Shown here piece by piece: positions 42,038 to 51,096 of a stretch of 64,000 nucleotides of DNA. A program made the position numbers and the translations under genes. Each line of letters begins with the position of its first letter. Position 1 is the stretch's first letter. The stretch comes from Pseudomonadota bacterium (GTDB lineage Bacteria > Pseudomonadota > Gammaproteobacteria > UBA1113), in NCBI GenBank assembly GCA_021781965.1, contig JAJXVU010000004.1, positions 1 to 64,000 on the forward strand. Direction: 5' to 3'. The notes under the pieces were generated by a model. It was not told where the DNA came from, did not search any database, and saw only the letters and a program-made list of their open reading frames with translations.

Positions 42038-43069
42038 ATGAAATATTATTACGCAATTTTTAAAAAGACTGCTGAAGCAATTGAAGTTACATTCCCAGAT
42101 TTAGACGGTTGTGTTACTTTTGGCGACACTTGGGAAGAAGCACTCGAAAATGCAAAAAACGTTTTGGCTGGATGGTTAGCTCTCGCAGATAAAATTTATA
42201 AAAAAGAACCATCAAAACATGACGAGCTTGTTCATTTATCAGGAGAACTTGTTCCTATTGTTGTTAATACAAAGCACTGCAGTTCATGCACGTGTAAAGT
42301 AAGCAAAAAAACGGTGCCTAAAGAAGAAGAGGAAAAATATCGTTCCTGGGTAACTGTTTCACTTATTAACAAAATAAGCGAGTTTCAGCATCGCCTTTCA
42401 GAAATTGTTACGGCTTGTGATGAAACAATGAATTTATTTAAACTGGGGTATATTGATTCTGTTATCCAAAAAAGTAATGGGGAAAATTATCGTTTAGTCT
42501 GCTATAGTTTCTCTTCATTCTCAAGTGTTGTTTTAACGCTCAAAGATTCGGTTACCACATCTCTTGAAGAATGTTTCCCAAAAATTAAAATAAAAAAATT
42601 ATTTAAATGTAAACACATGAGGTTTATACTTGATAGCCGCAATGCAATCACTCATGATGGAAACTCAATAATCAATGGATGTTTAAATGGGTTATATTTT
42701 GTAGGCTCTAATATTATAAGACGACTAGATAACAATAAGGAACTCATAGAGATTAAGGCCCCTATCACCGATATTCGAACGTTATGTTTAGAATTTGCCT
42801 TAGACTATTGTATGTGTATTCATCAACTTTTTGCGGAGGCGGTTAAAAATGGATATAAAGATAGAAAAGGCGACATTAGCGAACTTAAACAAGCTATTAA
42901 TGAATCAAATATAACCCCACCCTATATCCGATCTATTGAGTTTGATTGGGAAGAAATGGCGAAAATAGTAAATAATACTGAGCCGAAAACTGTTGAAAAT
43001 ATCATGCATAATTTAAGCGAAGTAATTGACTACTGTAAGCTAAAAACACAAGAAACGGCAGCATTATGA
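42038..43069 (+). CDS. HicB-like antitoxin domain fused to HEPN-like domain
   Basis: A 343-residue protein with two parts. Residues 1-75 are a HicB-like partial RNase-H-fold domain (MKYYYAIFKKTAEAIEVTFP, DLDGCVTFGDTWEEALENAK), which in HicAB systems neutralises the HicA RNase. A Cys/Lys linker follows (HCSSCTCKVSKKT). Residues 105-330 are helical and hold LDSRNAITHDG (R201, N202, H206), which fits the catalytic Rx4-6H motif of HEPN ribonucleases. No hicA gene is adjacent. The combination suggests a self-contained antitoxin-toxin or defence effector. The 3' end overlaps the convergent next gene by 6 bases. Confidence 0.65.
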   Translation: MKYYYAIFKKTAEAIEVTFPDLDGCVTFGDTWEEALENAKNVLAGWLALADKIYKKEPSKHDELVHLSGELVPIVVNTKHCSSCTCKVSKKTVPKEEEEKYRSWVTVSLINKISEFQHRLSEIVTACDETMNLFKLGYIDSVIQKSNGENYRLVCYSFSSFSSVVLTLKDSVTTSLEECFPKIKIKKLFKCKHMRFILDSRNAITHDGNSIINGCLNGLYFVGSNIIRRLDNNKELIEIKAPITDIRTLCLEFALDYCMCIHQLFAEAVKNGYKDRKGDISELKQAINESNITPPYIRSIEFDWEEMAKIVNNTEPKTVENIMHNLSEVIDYCKLKTQETAAL

Positions 43070-43906
43070 AATCAAAGTGCTCAATTTTTTAATAGCACTT
43101 TTAATAAAGTCGGGGTAATATGGCTGAATTATATGTTCAATTTTATGCCAGAGCAACAATAATATAACAATAATCAGCCCTGTTACCCACTTCAACCAAT
43201 GCTCGTATATCTTTTTGCCCACAGATTTTAGCATAATAGAAATATTACTTTTAAACCTTAGCCATTTTAACGAGATTTTTTTTGATGCAGAATAACACGT
43301 AAGCTTTGTTTTTAAGCTGGCTATTTGTCTTGAGAATAGTCCGAGAAAAGCTCTATCTTTATTGTCAGTAAGATCATATCTTTCCTCTGGAAACCAACTT
43401 TTTCTACTGTCACAATCAATATTGTCTAACATCTGCATACAGTCTGCTTTCCAAGTTTTATACGCTTCAAAATCAAAAGCGCTAAATGAAACAGCATTAT
43501 GCAATGACAGTTTTTTTATAATTTCTGTTCTTCTCTGTAGGTCTATTTTATCTTCAGACATATCTTCAACAGGAATATATTCTAAATAAAATTTTTGAGG
43601 GAAATTCTTTATGTTCTCAAATACGCGTGCCTCTATCCTTTTATTCTCTTTATCAAAATATATATAAATGATAGGGTCCACTCCTTTTTTTGAAGGAACG
43701 GATCTATCACGAGAAAAACCATTAGACTCAACAGGAAGAAAATTAATAGTCGATAGTACTGATTTATCATATTCTTGATATTTCAAAAAAAGTTGTTCTC
43801 CACTGCTTATAAGTTTTTCTATATTTTTTACCGCTTCATTTGGTTTTATTTTTAATAAAAACACATTACATGCTGCTAACTCTTTTAAACATGCTTTACT
43901 TATCAT
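43064..43906 (-). CDS. Unknown protein with C-terminal membrane helix
   Basis: A 280-residue protein I do not recognise. Residues 1-225 are soluble, charged and predicted helical with some strands, with no known catalytic motif visible. One strong membrane helix (WVTGLIIVILLLLWHKIEHI) lies at about 240-260, followed by a short tail, so it is tail-anchored. It converges on and overlaps the HicB-HEPN gene by 6 bases. Convergent overlap with an RNase-like gene and low GC suggest an accessory gene; membrane-anchored partners are common in defence pairs, but that is only a guess. Confidence 0.6.
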   Translation of the reverse strand: MISKACLKELAACNVFLLKIKPNEAVKNIEKLISSGEQLFLKYQEYDKSVLSTINFLPVESNGFSRDRSVPSKKGVDPIIYIYFDKENKRIEARVFENIKNFPQKFYLEYIPVEDMSEDKIDLQRRTEIIKKLSLHNAVSFSAFDFEAYKTWKADCMQMLDNIDCDSRKSWFPEERYDLTDNKDRAFLGLFSRQIASLKTKLTCYSASKKISLKWLRFKSNISIMLKSVGKKIYEHWLKWVTGLIIVILLLLWHKIEHIIQPYYPDFIKSAIKKLSTLIS

Positions 43907-43962
43907 AATTGTTTCTCTTATATTTTTATAAAATTTTTTGCATTTTTACAACCAGTATTTTT

Positions 43963-44013
43963 ACTGGATTGCCACGCCTTGTTCGCTACACTCACTGGCT
44001 CGCAATGACGAAC
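43963..44013. repeat. CTGGATTGCC...GCAATGACGA palindromic repeat
   Basis: ACTGGATTGCCACG at the left and GGCTCGCAATGACGAACG at the right are inverted (ATTGC/GCAAT core) around TTCGCTACACTCACT. This type of interspersed element, reading CGTCATTGCGAGC...GCAATCCAG, is common in Rickettsia-like and some Legionellales genomes. Related pieces occur at 40879-40990 and 50085-50125. Confidence 0.65.
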
Positions 44014-44067
44014 GGGTAGATGTGTGTTATCAAAAACTATTTCAACGGCACAGATAATTACAAGACC

Positions 44068-44096
44068 AAAAAAAAGCCCCGCATCAGCGAGGCTTT
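44068..44096 (-). terminator. groESL terminator
   Basis: Read on the minus strand, AAGCCTCGC and GCGGGGCTT form a nine-pair stem (one T-G pair) around TGAT, followed by a run of eight T. It lies 56 bases after the groEL stop. Confidence 0.85.
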
Positions 44097-44103
44097 TAAA
44101 GAA

Positions 44104-44128
44104 GGGCGGCTCGCGAGCCGCCCCTACA
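44104..44128. repeat. GGGCGGCTCGCGAGCCGCCC palindrome (family B)
   Basis: A perfect 20-base palindrome followed by CTACAG. The same element, with one base changed, is at 58606-58634. It lies between groEL and its terminator and would also be transcribed as a strong hairpin. Confidence 0.8.
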
Positions 44129-44151
44129 GAGCACAGAGCGAAACGGCTGAC

Positions 44152-45807
44152 TTACATCATGCCGCCCATACCGCCCATGCCACCCATACCGCCCATGCCG
44201 CCCATATCGCCAGCACCTGCAGTTTCTTTTTCTTTTACTTCAGTCACGATGCATTCCGTCGTTAGCACTAAGCCAGCGATAGAAGCTGCGTTTTGCAAAG
44301 CACTGCGTGTAACTTTAGTAGGATCGATAATCCCAGCTTCCACCATATCGGAGAACTCGCCTGTGGCTGCATTGTAACCAGTATTATCTTTAGAAGCGAT
44401 AACCTTATCCAAGATTATAGCGGCTTCATAACCAGCGTTGCTGACAATTTGACGCAACGGAGAAGTCATTGCACGTTTGGCAATGGCTATACCGATGTTT
44501 TGATCGTCATTAGCGCCTTTCAAATCAGCCAAAGATTGCATAGCACGGATCAAAGCAACACCACCGCCAGGGACAATCCCTTCTTCGACTGCGGCACGGG
44601 TTGCATGTAGAGCGTCTTCCACGCGTGCTTTCTTCTCTTTCATTTCAACTTCGGTTGCAGCACCGACTTTAATCACAGCCACACCACCAGACAATTTGGC
44701 AACACGTTCTTGTAATTTTTCACGGTCGTAATCGGAAGTAGTTTCTTCGATTTGCGCACGAATTTGATCGACTCGAGCTTTAATATCCACTGGATTACCG
44801 GAACCGGAGATAAGCGTCGTTTCATCTTTAGTGATGATGATCTTCTTAGCCGTACCTAGATCAGTCAAAGTAACAGATTCTAAGGTGCGACCTGTTTCTT
44901 CGGAAATCACTGTACCGGATGTTAAGATAGCAAGATCTTGCAACATTGCTTTACGACGATCACCAAATCCAGGAGCCTTCACCGCAGCAACTTTCAAAAT
45001 ACCGCGTATATTATTGACCACTAAAGTAGCCAAGGCTTCGCCTTCCACATCTTCAGCAATTAACAACAAGGAACGGCCCGCTTTAGCAACAGCTTCCAAG
45101 GTAGGCAACATATCGCGTATGTTACTGATCTTCTTATCTGTCATCATGATGTAAGGATTGTCTAATTCTACACTCATGTTTTGTTGGTTGGTTACGAAAT
45201 AAGGAGACACATAACCGCGATCAAATTGCATGCCTTCGACGACGGACAATTCGATTTGGAAGGATTGACCTTCTTCAACCGTAATAACGCCTTCTTTACC
45301 CACTTTTTCCATTGCATTGGCAATAGCTTCACCGATTTCAGGATCGCCATTGGCGGACACTGTACCGACGTTTTTAATTTGTGCCTTGGTCGTGCAAGCT
45401 TGTGATAATTTTTTCAAAGCCTCGACCGCTTTCACTACACACAGATCAATGCCGCGTTTGATTTCCATTGCGTTACGGCCAGCGTGTACCCCTTTCAAGC
45501 CTTCGTTGACCATGTTAGCAGCCAATACTGTCGCTGTGGTGGTACCATCGCCTGCAACATCAGAAGTTTGGGATGCCACTTCTTTCACCATTTGTGCACC
45601 CATGTTTTCGAACGGGTCTCTTAATTCAATATCTTTCGCTACGGATACACCATCTTTAGTGAAGGTAGGAGCACCGAATTTTTTTTCCATGCCGACTAGA
45701 CGACCTGCAGGACCTAAAGTTACCTTAACGGCATCTGCTAAAATATTAACGCCGCGTGCAAGTACAGCACGGGCACTATCACCAAACTGAATTTCTTTTG
45801 CAACCAT
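44152..45807 (-). CDS. groEL: Chaperonin GroEL (60 kDa)
   Basis: The 551-residue subunit of the ATP-dependent folding chamber that works with GroES in the cytoplasm. Conserved motifs include VTLGPAGR near the N-terminus, [23 protein letters not shown] (ATP site), [10 protein letters not shown] and the C-terminal Gly-Met tail (repeated GGM ending in MM). [15 protein letters not shown] differs slightly from the usual LGPKGRNVVLDKSFG, a modest divergence near the nucleotide site. It follows groES by 40 bases in one operon under a heat-shock promoter. Confidence 0.98.
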   Translation of the reverse strand: MVAKEIQFGDSARAVLARGVNILADAVKVTLGPAGRLVGMEKKFGAPTFTKDGVSVAKDIELRDPFENMGAQMVKEVASQTSDVAGDGTTTATVLAANMVNEGLKGVHAGRNAMEIKRGIDLCVVKAVEALKKLSQACTTKAQIKNVGTVSANGDPEIGEAIANAMEKVGKEGVITVEEGQSFQIELSVVEGMQFDRGYVSPYFVTNQQNMSVELDNPYIMMTDKKISNIRDMLPTLEAVAKAGRSLLLIAEDVEGEALATLVVNNIRGILKVAAVKAPGFGDRRKAMLQDLAILTSGTVISEETGRTLESVTLTDLGTAKKIIITKDETTLISGSGNPVDIKARVDQIRAQIEETTSDYDREKLQERVAKLSGGVAVIKVGAATEVEMKEKKARVEDALHATRAAVEEGIVPGGGVALIRAMQSLADLKGANDDQNIGIAIAKRAMTSPLRQIVSNAGYEAAIILDKVIASKDNTGYNAATGEFSDMVEAGIIDPTKVTRSALQNAASIAGLVLTTECIVTEVKEKETAGAGDMGGMGGMGGMGGMGGMM

Positions 45808-45847
45808 TTTACTTTTCCTCGATTGTATTTAACATTAAAAATTATGA

Positions 45848-46150
45848 TTAGGCCTCGATGACCGCCATGATGTCGTCTTCACGCATCACTATCAAGGTTT
45901 CTCCATTGATTTCGACTTCGGTACCGGCATATTTGCCAAACAATACCTTGTCACCAATTCGTACGAGTAATTCTTGTACGCTACCGCTATCCAAGACTCG
46001 ACCGCCACCTAGAGCGACCACTATACCCATCATGGGCTTCTCAGTTGCTGTATCTGGGATCACGATGCCGCCAGCCGTTTTGCGTTCTTCTTCTAGACGA
46101 CGGACGACTACACGGTCACGTAATGGGCGAATATTTGTTTTTGCACTCAT
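45848..46150 (-). CDS. groES: Co-chaperonin GroES (10 kDa)
   Basis: The 100-residue lid of the GroEL chamber. It starts with [20 protein letters not shown], followed by the mobile loop [14 protein letters not shown] that contacts GroEL, then [20 protein letters not shown] and a conserved end [15 protein letters not shown]. Upstream is a sigma-32-type promoter, so the operon should be heat induced. Gene order groES-groEL with dsbD divergent is close to that in enterobacteria. Confidence 0.98.
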   Translation of the reverse strand: MSAKTNIRPLRDRVVVRRLEEERKTAGGIVIPDTATEKPMMGIVVALGGGRVLDSGSVQELLVRIGDKVLFGKYAGTEVEINGETLIVMREDDIMAVIEA

Positions 46151-46263
46151 TGTATTTAACCTCTTTAAAAATATCTAAGTCACTGTTGGGACACTGTATG
46201 GCAAACCTAGGGCTGCCATATTCCTTTTGCCATCTGGGAAATACCAGTGGCGACTTCCTCTAA

Positions 46264-46291
46264 GTATGGGCGTATCCCTAAAATTCAAGGG
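46264..46291 (-). promoter_or_regulatory. Sigma-32 (heat-shock) promoter of groESL
   Basis: Read on the minus strand, CCCTTGAA (46291-46284) and CCCATAC (46270-46264) are spaced by 13 bases. This matches the sigma-32 consensus CCCTTGAA-N13-15-CCCATNT. It lies about 115 bases before the groES ATG. Confidence 0.8.
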
Positions 46292-46400
46292 TTTTTAGGG
46301 TTTTTATAAGAGTTTGTGCTAAGATAAGTCATAATCCGGTCTACATGAGCGACTAAATGTACAGATTTAGATCAGCATGCCCTTTTTTATACTTTTTCCA

Positions 46401-46490
46401 TAACTACTCGCGCCTTATAGTAAGAAAGCGCATATTATGTGCATTAGAGTATATCTCAACCATCCGATCCCTAATGGTCGCGGCTCGGTT
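46401..46490 (+). repeat. Dispersed repeat family A, diverged copy
   Basis: TAACTACTCGCGCCTTATAG, then GCATTAGAGTATATCTC and GGTCGCGGCTCGGTT, follow the family pattern at the same spacing. It ends about 40 bases before the dsbD start and fills much of the groES-dsbD gap, where only the groES promoter is otherwise visible. Confidence 0.75.
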
Positions 46491-46527
46491 TATCCATTTA
46501 AACAAAGCCGCGGCCGTTAGGGAATGG

Positions 46528-48300
46528 ATGGGGAGAGTAGTTACCTTTTTTCTCTTGTTAGTTCTGGTCAGCAGCCGCGCCGCAGCCACTCCATCATTCG
46601 ATCTGGGTCCACTTCCCGTAGATAGGGCCTTTCAGCTGTCTTTGAGTGTCAATTCCGATAAAACGTTACGCACGACCTGGGTCATGCAGAAGGGTTATTA
46701 TCTATACCGTGATCGCTTCCATTTCACCTTGCTGGACGCAAAATCCATTAACATCAATCCAGAGGACTGGCCACCAAGCAAGCAGCATTACAGCGACATA
46801 TTGGGTCATTACAGTACTTACCAAGATAACTTAGTATTAACTTTACTGCTCAGCATGGCAGCTACACAAAGTACTATACAGATCCAATACCAAGGCTGCT
46901 CCGAAGCGAACTTTTGTTATCCCCCACAAACGCAAAGCTTCAACATCAATTTTGCTACGGGAGAGGTGCAAAAAACCATTGCGCCCGTAATTGAAACCAA
47001 TAAAGATATGAGCGTAGAGGCAAACTCCGCCTTAGGGCAAGCGCGGGGACCTACCCCTACGAGAGCAGAATATATATTATTGACTTATTTAGGTTTAGGA
47101 CTTTTACTTGCTTTCACGCCGTGTGTATTACCTTTGCTACCCATTCTATCTGGCCTTATTTTAGGTCACAGCACTACGCTTAAAACCAAGCGCGCATTGT
47201 TATTATCTATTGCTTACGTCCTGGGCATGTGTGTCACCTATACGCTCGCCGGTTTATTATTTTCCTTATTAGGCTTAAGTTTACAAAGCACTTTACAAAC
47301 GCCGTGGATGATCGGATTTTTAAGCCTATTATTTGTAGTCTTGGCTGTGTGTCTGTTTACAGGACACGACCTGCGTTTACCACAAAAATGGACGCATACG
47401 ATGACGCAATTAAGCGAACATCAACCCCGTGGCCACTTTTTTGGAGTAGCGCTTATAGGCGCCCTATCGGCATTAATCGTATCGCCTTGTGTGAGCGCGC
47501 CTTTAGTAGGCGCATTGGCTTATATCAGCCAAACACACAATCTGTGGTTAGGCGGTGCCGCTTTATTTTGCTTGAGTCTAGGCATGGGTTTACCCTTGAT
47601 AGTCTTTAACACCTTTGGTGCGCATTATATTCCCAAGACAGGTCCGTGGATGTTGGGTGTTAAAAAATGTTTTGCTTTTATCTTTTTGGGCATGGCCATT
47701 TGGCTATTTTCACGCTTATTACCTGCATTTATAGTATTATTCCTGTGGGGCGTACTGCTGCTATTAATCGCTTATAGCAGCGACTTACTCAATCGTGCGC
47801 AAAATAAGAAGTTCAGCTTTAGGTTACGGCAAACTCTAGGCACCGTGTGTGCTATTTATGGCATATTGTTAATCGTAGGCGCTAGTTTGGGTCATAGCAA
47901 CATCTGGTTACCCTTACAAGCAACATCAATAGAAAGTAAATTAAATTTTACAACCGTCACTACAATCGACGCTTTAGATACCGCGATTCAAAATATCGAT
48001 GGCAAACCGGTGCTCATCGATTTTTATGCCGATTGGTGTTTGTCTTGTAAAGAGTTAGATCGTGAGTTCTATAAACCTCAAGTAACGCCATTGCTGCAAC
48101 AATTTCATTTGGTGCGCGTCGATATGACTCGCCCTAGCACTGATATCAATGCCATTCTAAAGCGTTGGAACGTCATAGCACCACCTACGTTGATCATGCT
48201 CAACGCACAGGGGCAAATGTTAATACAGCCTATAGTCGGTGCTGTTAATAACACCGTATTGCAAGAAAAATTGCAACTGGCATTGGCGAAGCAGAGGTAA
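46528..48300 (+). CDS. dsbD: Thiol:disulfide interchange protein DsbD
   Basis: A 590-residue inner-membrane protein that passes electrons from cytoplasmic thioredoxin to periplasmic DsbC/DsbG and cytochrome maturation. A signal peptide (VVTFFLLLVLVSSRAAA) leads to the alpha domain with the Cys pair YQGCSEANFCYPP. The eight-helix beta domain has LAFTPCVLPLLPILSG and LIVSPCVSAPLVGAL. The C-terminal thioredoxin-like gamma domain has ADWCLSCKELD. I chose the ATG at 46528 because the signal peptide begins there; the frame runs further back through a dispersed repeat and is not credible. TrxA, its electron donor, is also in this window. Confidence 0.95.
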   Translation: MGRVVTFFLLLVLVSSRAAATPSFDLGPLPVDRAFQLSLSVNSDKTLRTTWVMQKGYYLYRDRFHFTLLDAKSININPEDWPPSKQHYSDILGHYSTYQDNLVLTLLLSMAATQSTIQIQYQGCSEANFCYPPQTQSFNINFATGEVQKTIAPVIETNKDMSVEANSALGQARGPTPTRAEYILLTYLGLGLLLAFTPCVLPLLPILSGLILGHSTTLKTKRALLLSIAYVLGMCVTYTLAGLLFSLLGLSLQSTLQTPWMIGFLSLLFVVLAVCLFTGHDLRLPQKWTHTMTQLSEHQPRGHFFGVALIGALSALIVSPCVSAPLVGALAYISQTHNLWLGGAALFCLSLGMGLPLIVFNTFGAHYIPKTGPWMLGVKKCFAFIFLGMAIWLFSRLLPAFIVLFLWGVLLLLIAYSSDLLNRAQNKKFSFRLRQTLGTVCAIYGILLIVGASLGHSNIWLPLQATSIESKLNFTTVTTIDALDTAIQNIDGKPVLIDFYADWCLSCKELDREFYKPQVTPLLQQFHLVRVDMTRPSTDINAILKRWNVIAPPTLIMLNAQGQMLIQPIVGAVNNTVLQEKLQLALAKQR

Positions 48301-48307
48301 AGTTTTC

Positions 48308-48388
48308 GTAACTACTCGCGTCTTATTGGAAGAAAATTTCATATTGGGGCATTAGAGCATATCTCGCTATCCGCTCCCTCCTCTTCCC
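48308..48388 (+). repeat. Dispersed repeat family A, diverged copy
   Basis: GTAACTACTCGCGTCTTATT, then GGGGCATTAGAGCATATCTC and CCGCTCCCTC, follow the family layout. It lies just after the dsbD stop, so dsbD is flanked on both sides by copies in the same orientation. Confidence 0.7.
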
Positions 48389-48456
48389 TTTTTTTAAAAG
48401 ACATGTTTTAATAACAATATCTGCCGGAAAAGTAAACTTAAAACAAGGACTTCCAT

Positions 48457-50034
48457 ATGATTAAAAAACTTTCAAATCTGCAATTAATTCTCATTTCCAC
48501 AGGCGGCATGATAGGTTCTGGTTGGTTATTCTCACCATTTTACGGGTATCAAACAGCAGGCATAGGCGTATTGTATTCTTGGATCATTACCGCGGTCATC
48601 ACTTTGATCATTGGTCTGTCTTTTGCGCAGATCTGCACGGCTTTTCCTATAGTCGGCGGCATCTATCGCTTCATGAGTTTAACCCACCCCAAAAGCATGG
48701 GCAGTATCTTTTTAATTTTAGGTTGGCTAAGTTATGTGGTGTATTTACCTTTAGAGGCCCAGGCCGTAGTACAATACATAGGTTTTTGGGAGCCCTCGCT
48801 ACTGGTCAGTGTCGCCAATAAAGTTGAATTATCGACTAGGGGCATCGCGCTCGCCTTGTTTATCATCTTGAGCATCACAGCCTTTAATACCTTAGTGATC
48901 ACCCGCGTCGCTAGAGTGAATAGCATCGTCAGCTTTTGGAAAATCTTAATCCCGCTCATGGTAGCACTGATCCTGATCTCCAGTTTTGGCCACTTTCATT
49001 CACTCACATCCATCTCCAATAAAGTTAACTTTTCTTTCGAGAATATCCTATTGGCTGTCACTAGCAGTGGTTTAGCTTTCGCTTTTTCAGGTTTTCAAAA
49101 CGGGCTGATACTGGCTAATCAGGTTAAAGATCCAATCAAAGCGTTACCCTATTCATTATTTGCACCCATACTGGTAGGTTTGGTTTTGTATGGCTTACTG
49201 TCTTTAAGTTATTTGCTGTGTTTAGACAATCAGTATCAACTGTCCTTAACCGGCACAGCGGCACCGTTGTTAGCCTTAGTAGCTCTATTCGGCTTGAACT
49301 GGTTATTCACACTATTGTTTATCGATGCGGTAGTAGCTCCCTTAGGAACCACCAATGTGTACATCGCCGTCACTTCGCGGATCTTGTACAGTGTAGGTAA
49401 AGAGATATTCCCAGAAAGTTTCTTGACCAGACTTAACAAATATGGCGCCCCGGCTATTGCATTGTGGATCAACGGCTTTGTAGGTATCATATTCCTATTC
49501 CCATTTCCCACATGGAAAGAGCTCGTTAACTTTTTATCATCGGTCGTCGTATTTGCTTATCTAGCAGGCCCGGTAAGCGTGATGGTATTACATCGTAAAC
49601 AACCACAACTATTATACAAATTTAATTTGTTCTATCCCACCCTAATCGGCTGTTTAGGCTTTATCTGCTGCACTTGGTTGATCTATTGGTCTGGCTTTAC
49701 CAATCTAGTCTATCTGTTTATTACCCTTGTTTTAATCGTCGCCGGCTATTATGCCTTTAATGCTAAAAAAGAGACTTTTTATGCTACATTGATTAAAAAT
49801 TGGTATTTGCTAATTTATCTCGCCTGTATTGTTTTGGTTTCATTTTTGCGTTCTAAGGCGCTCATTCCCTTTCCCGCAGATAATCTTATCATCGCGGCTA
49901 TAGGTTTGATCTTTGCCTATATTTTTAGGAAGAACAGTTTGTCTTCTGAGAATTTAGAGCAAAATATTATAAAGATCCGTGAAGAAATCGATTTTGATAA
50001 CACAATACAGCTCGATGTCATTACAAACAAGTAA
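48457..50034 (+). CDS. APC superfamily amino-acid permease
   Basis: A 525-residue transporter with 12-14 helices. The APC signature in helix 1 is LILISTGGMIGSGWLFSPFY (GxIGSGW), followed by CTAFPIVGGIYRFM. Helix 6 carries ALSFAFSGFQNGL-like residues (GLAFAFSGFQNGLILANQVK). A hydrophilic C-terminus of about 40 residues is present. Similar APC permeases import amino acids in intracellular Legionellales, which depend on host amino acids. The substrate is not predictable. It stands alone, with a good start MIKKLSNLQLIL preceded by AAGGAC. Confidence 0.9.
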   Translation: MIKKLSNLQLILISTGGMIGSGWLFSPFYGYQTAGIGVLYSWIITAVITLIIGLSFAQICTAFPIVGGIYRFMSLTHPKSMGSIFLILGWLSYVVYLPLEAQAVVQYIGFWEPSLLVSVANKVELSTRGIALALFIILSITAFNTLVITRVARVNSIVSFWKILIPLMVALILISSFGHFHSLTSISNKVNFSFENILLAVTSSGLAFAFSGFQNGLILANQVKDPIKALPYSLFAPILVGLVLYGLLSLSYLLCLDNQYQLSLTGTAAPLLALVALFGLNWLFTLLFIDAVVAPLGTTNVYIAVTSRILYSVGKEIFPESFLTRLNKYGAPAIALWINGFVGIIFLFPFPTWKELVNFLSSVVVFAYLAGPVSVMVLHRKQPQLLYKFNLFYPTLIGCLGFICCTWLIYWSGFTNLVYLFITLVLIVAGYYAFNAKKETFYATLIKNWYLLIYLACIVLVSFLRSKALIPFPADNLIIAAIGLIFAYIFRKNSLSSENLEQNIIKIREEIDFDNTIQLDVITNK

Positions 50035-50084
50035 GTAACTCTGACTTAGAACAAAAATTGTGCCCAGTAACATTTACAAAATGA

Positions 50085-50125
50085 TTGCGTTGCCAAAACA
50101 AAACGCGCACAGTGTGGCAATCCAG
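50085..50125. repeat. Partial CTGGATTGCC-type repeat
   Basis: Read on the minus strand it contains ACTGGATTGCCACACTGTGC, matching the left arm of the element at 43963. An inverted ATTGCGTTGCCA/TGTGGCAAT pairing closes the stretch. It occupies the gap between the permease and methyltransferase genes. Confidence 0.45.
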
Positions 50126-50161
50126 TAAGACGAACCAAGCCGCGAATGAGGACTAAAGAAC

Positions 50162-50926
50162 ATGAAACCATTATGGAAGAATACGCCTGATAAAATGGGT
50201 CAATTGATCCCTACTCTAAATCAACAAGGATTTATGACGACTGTCCTCGATCCATACACAAATGTATTTATAAGATCTTTATCTGGAAGTAAAGATCCAG
50301 TATTAGAGATAGGCACGGCCTATGGTATCGCTACATTAGCAATGTTGAACAATAACATCAACGTAATTGCCAATGATCTAGAAAAACAACATTTAGATAT
50401 CCTGAAAGATAATGTTCCAGAAGAACGTTCTCATTTGATTGAATATCGTTCTGGTGATTTTAGAAATTTAGCTATTGCTAATAATAGCTTAGCAGGGATC
50501 CTCACTATACGTGTACTCCATTTTTTCTCGGGCGATATTATTGAAAAATCTTTACAGCAATTTTATCAATGGCTAAAGCCCGGGGGTCAATTGTGCTTAG
50601 TCGTTGATAGTCCTTATATGAAACATTTGAATAGACTTCTTCCTATATTTGAACAAAGATTAGCTCAAGGAGAAGAATGGCCGGGACATTTTGATAACTA
50701 TCACGACCTTCTCGATGTTAAATATAAAGATAAATTACCCGATTTTATGAATCTACAAAGCATTGAAACTCTAAAGCGTGCAACAGAAAAACAAGGATTT
50801 CAGGTAAAAAAAATAGGCTTTTGCGAACGACCAGATTACCCAGATGATGTCAGATTAGATGGACGAGAGAATGTCGGTATTATCTGTATTAAACCTAACA
50901 CTCTATCGTCTGAGGTACAACCTTAA
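50162..50926 (+). CDS. Class I SAM-dependent methyltransferase
   Basis: A 254-residue cytosolic methyltransferase. Motif I is VLEIGTAYGIATLAML at about 48-62, motif II is NVIANDLEKQHLDIL, and GILTIRVLHFFSGD stands in the motif IV region. The post-motif LKPGGQLCLVVDSPY is typical. The C-terminal part (GQLIPT at the start, FCERPDYP near the end) gives no substrate clue. Small-molecule substrates are most likely. It is a single-gene unit with no clear ribosome-binding site; GGACTAAAGAAC precedes the ATG. Confidence 0.85.
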   Translation: MKPLWKNTPDKMGQLIPTLNQQGFMTTVLDPYTNVFIRSLSGSKDPVLEIGTAYGIATLAMLNNNINVIANDLEKQHLDILKDNVPEERSHLIEYRSGDFRNLAIANNSLAGILTIRVLHFFSGDIIEKSLQQFYQWLKPGGQLCLVVDSPYMKHLNRLLPIFEQRLAQGEEWPGHFDNYHDLLDVKYKDKLPDFMNLQSIETLKRATEKQGFQVKKIGFCERPDYPDDVRLDGRENVGIICIKPNTLSSEVQP

Positions 50927-51096
50927 TTTGTCATGATAATCTGAGATTACACCCCAGAATAGCGGCAAGTATTTTACCAAAAAATTATAAATGTCATTAA
51001 AATTAATTAGTTACATATATCTAAATTTTATGATACAGTTGTAATCAGATTTCATTGGTATGTAAAATATTTTCATTTACAGAGCTCAATTATTCT

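Noticed and set aside
37648-44000. Integrated prophage or conjugative element
   Set aside because: No integrase, portal, terminase, relaxase or att-like direct repeats were seen; only accessory genes and repeats.
44020-44377. Plus-strand ORFs with Pro/Ala/His repeats opposite the groEL 3' end
   Set aside because: They are mirror readings of the GGM tail codons of groEL and of a palindrome; no ribosome-binding site or independent evidence.
45317-45790. 157-codon plus-strand ORF opposite groEL
   Set aside because: Antisense shadow of a highly conserved gene; its length follows from groEL codon bias.
46357-46527. 57-codon N-terminal extension of dsbD
   Set aside because: It reads through a dispersed repeat and would hide the signal peptide that begins at 46528.
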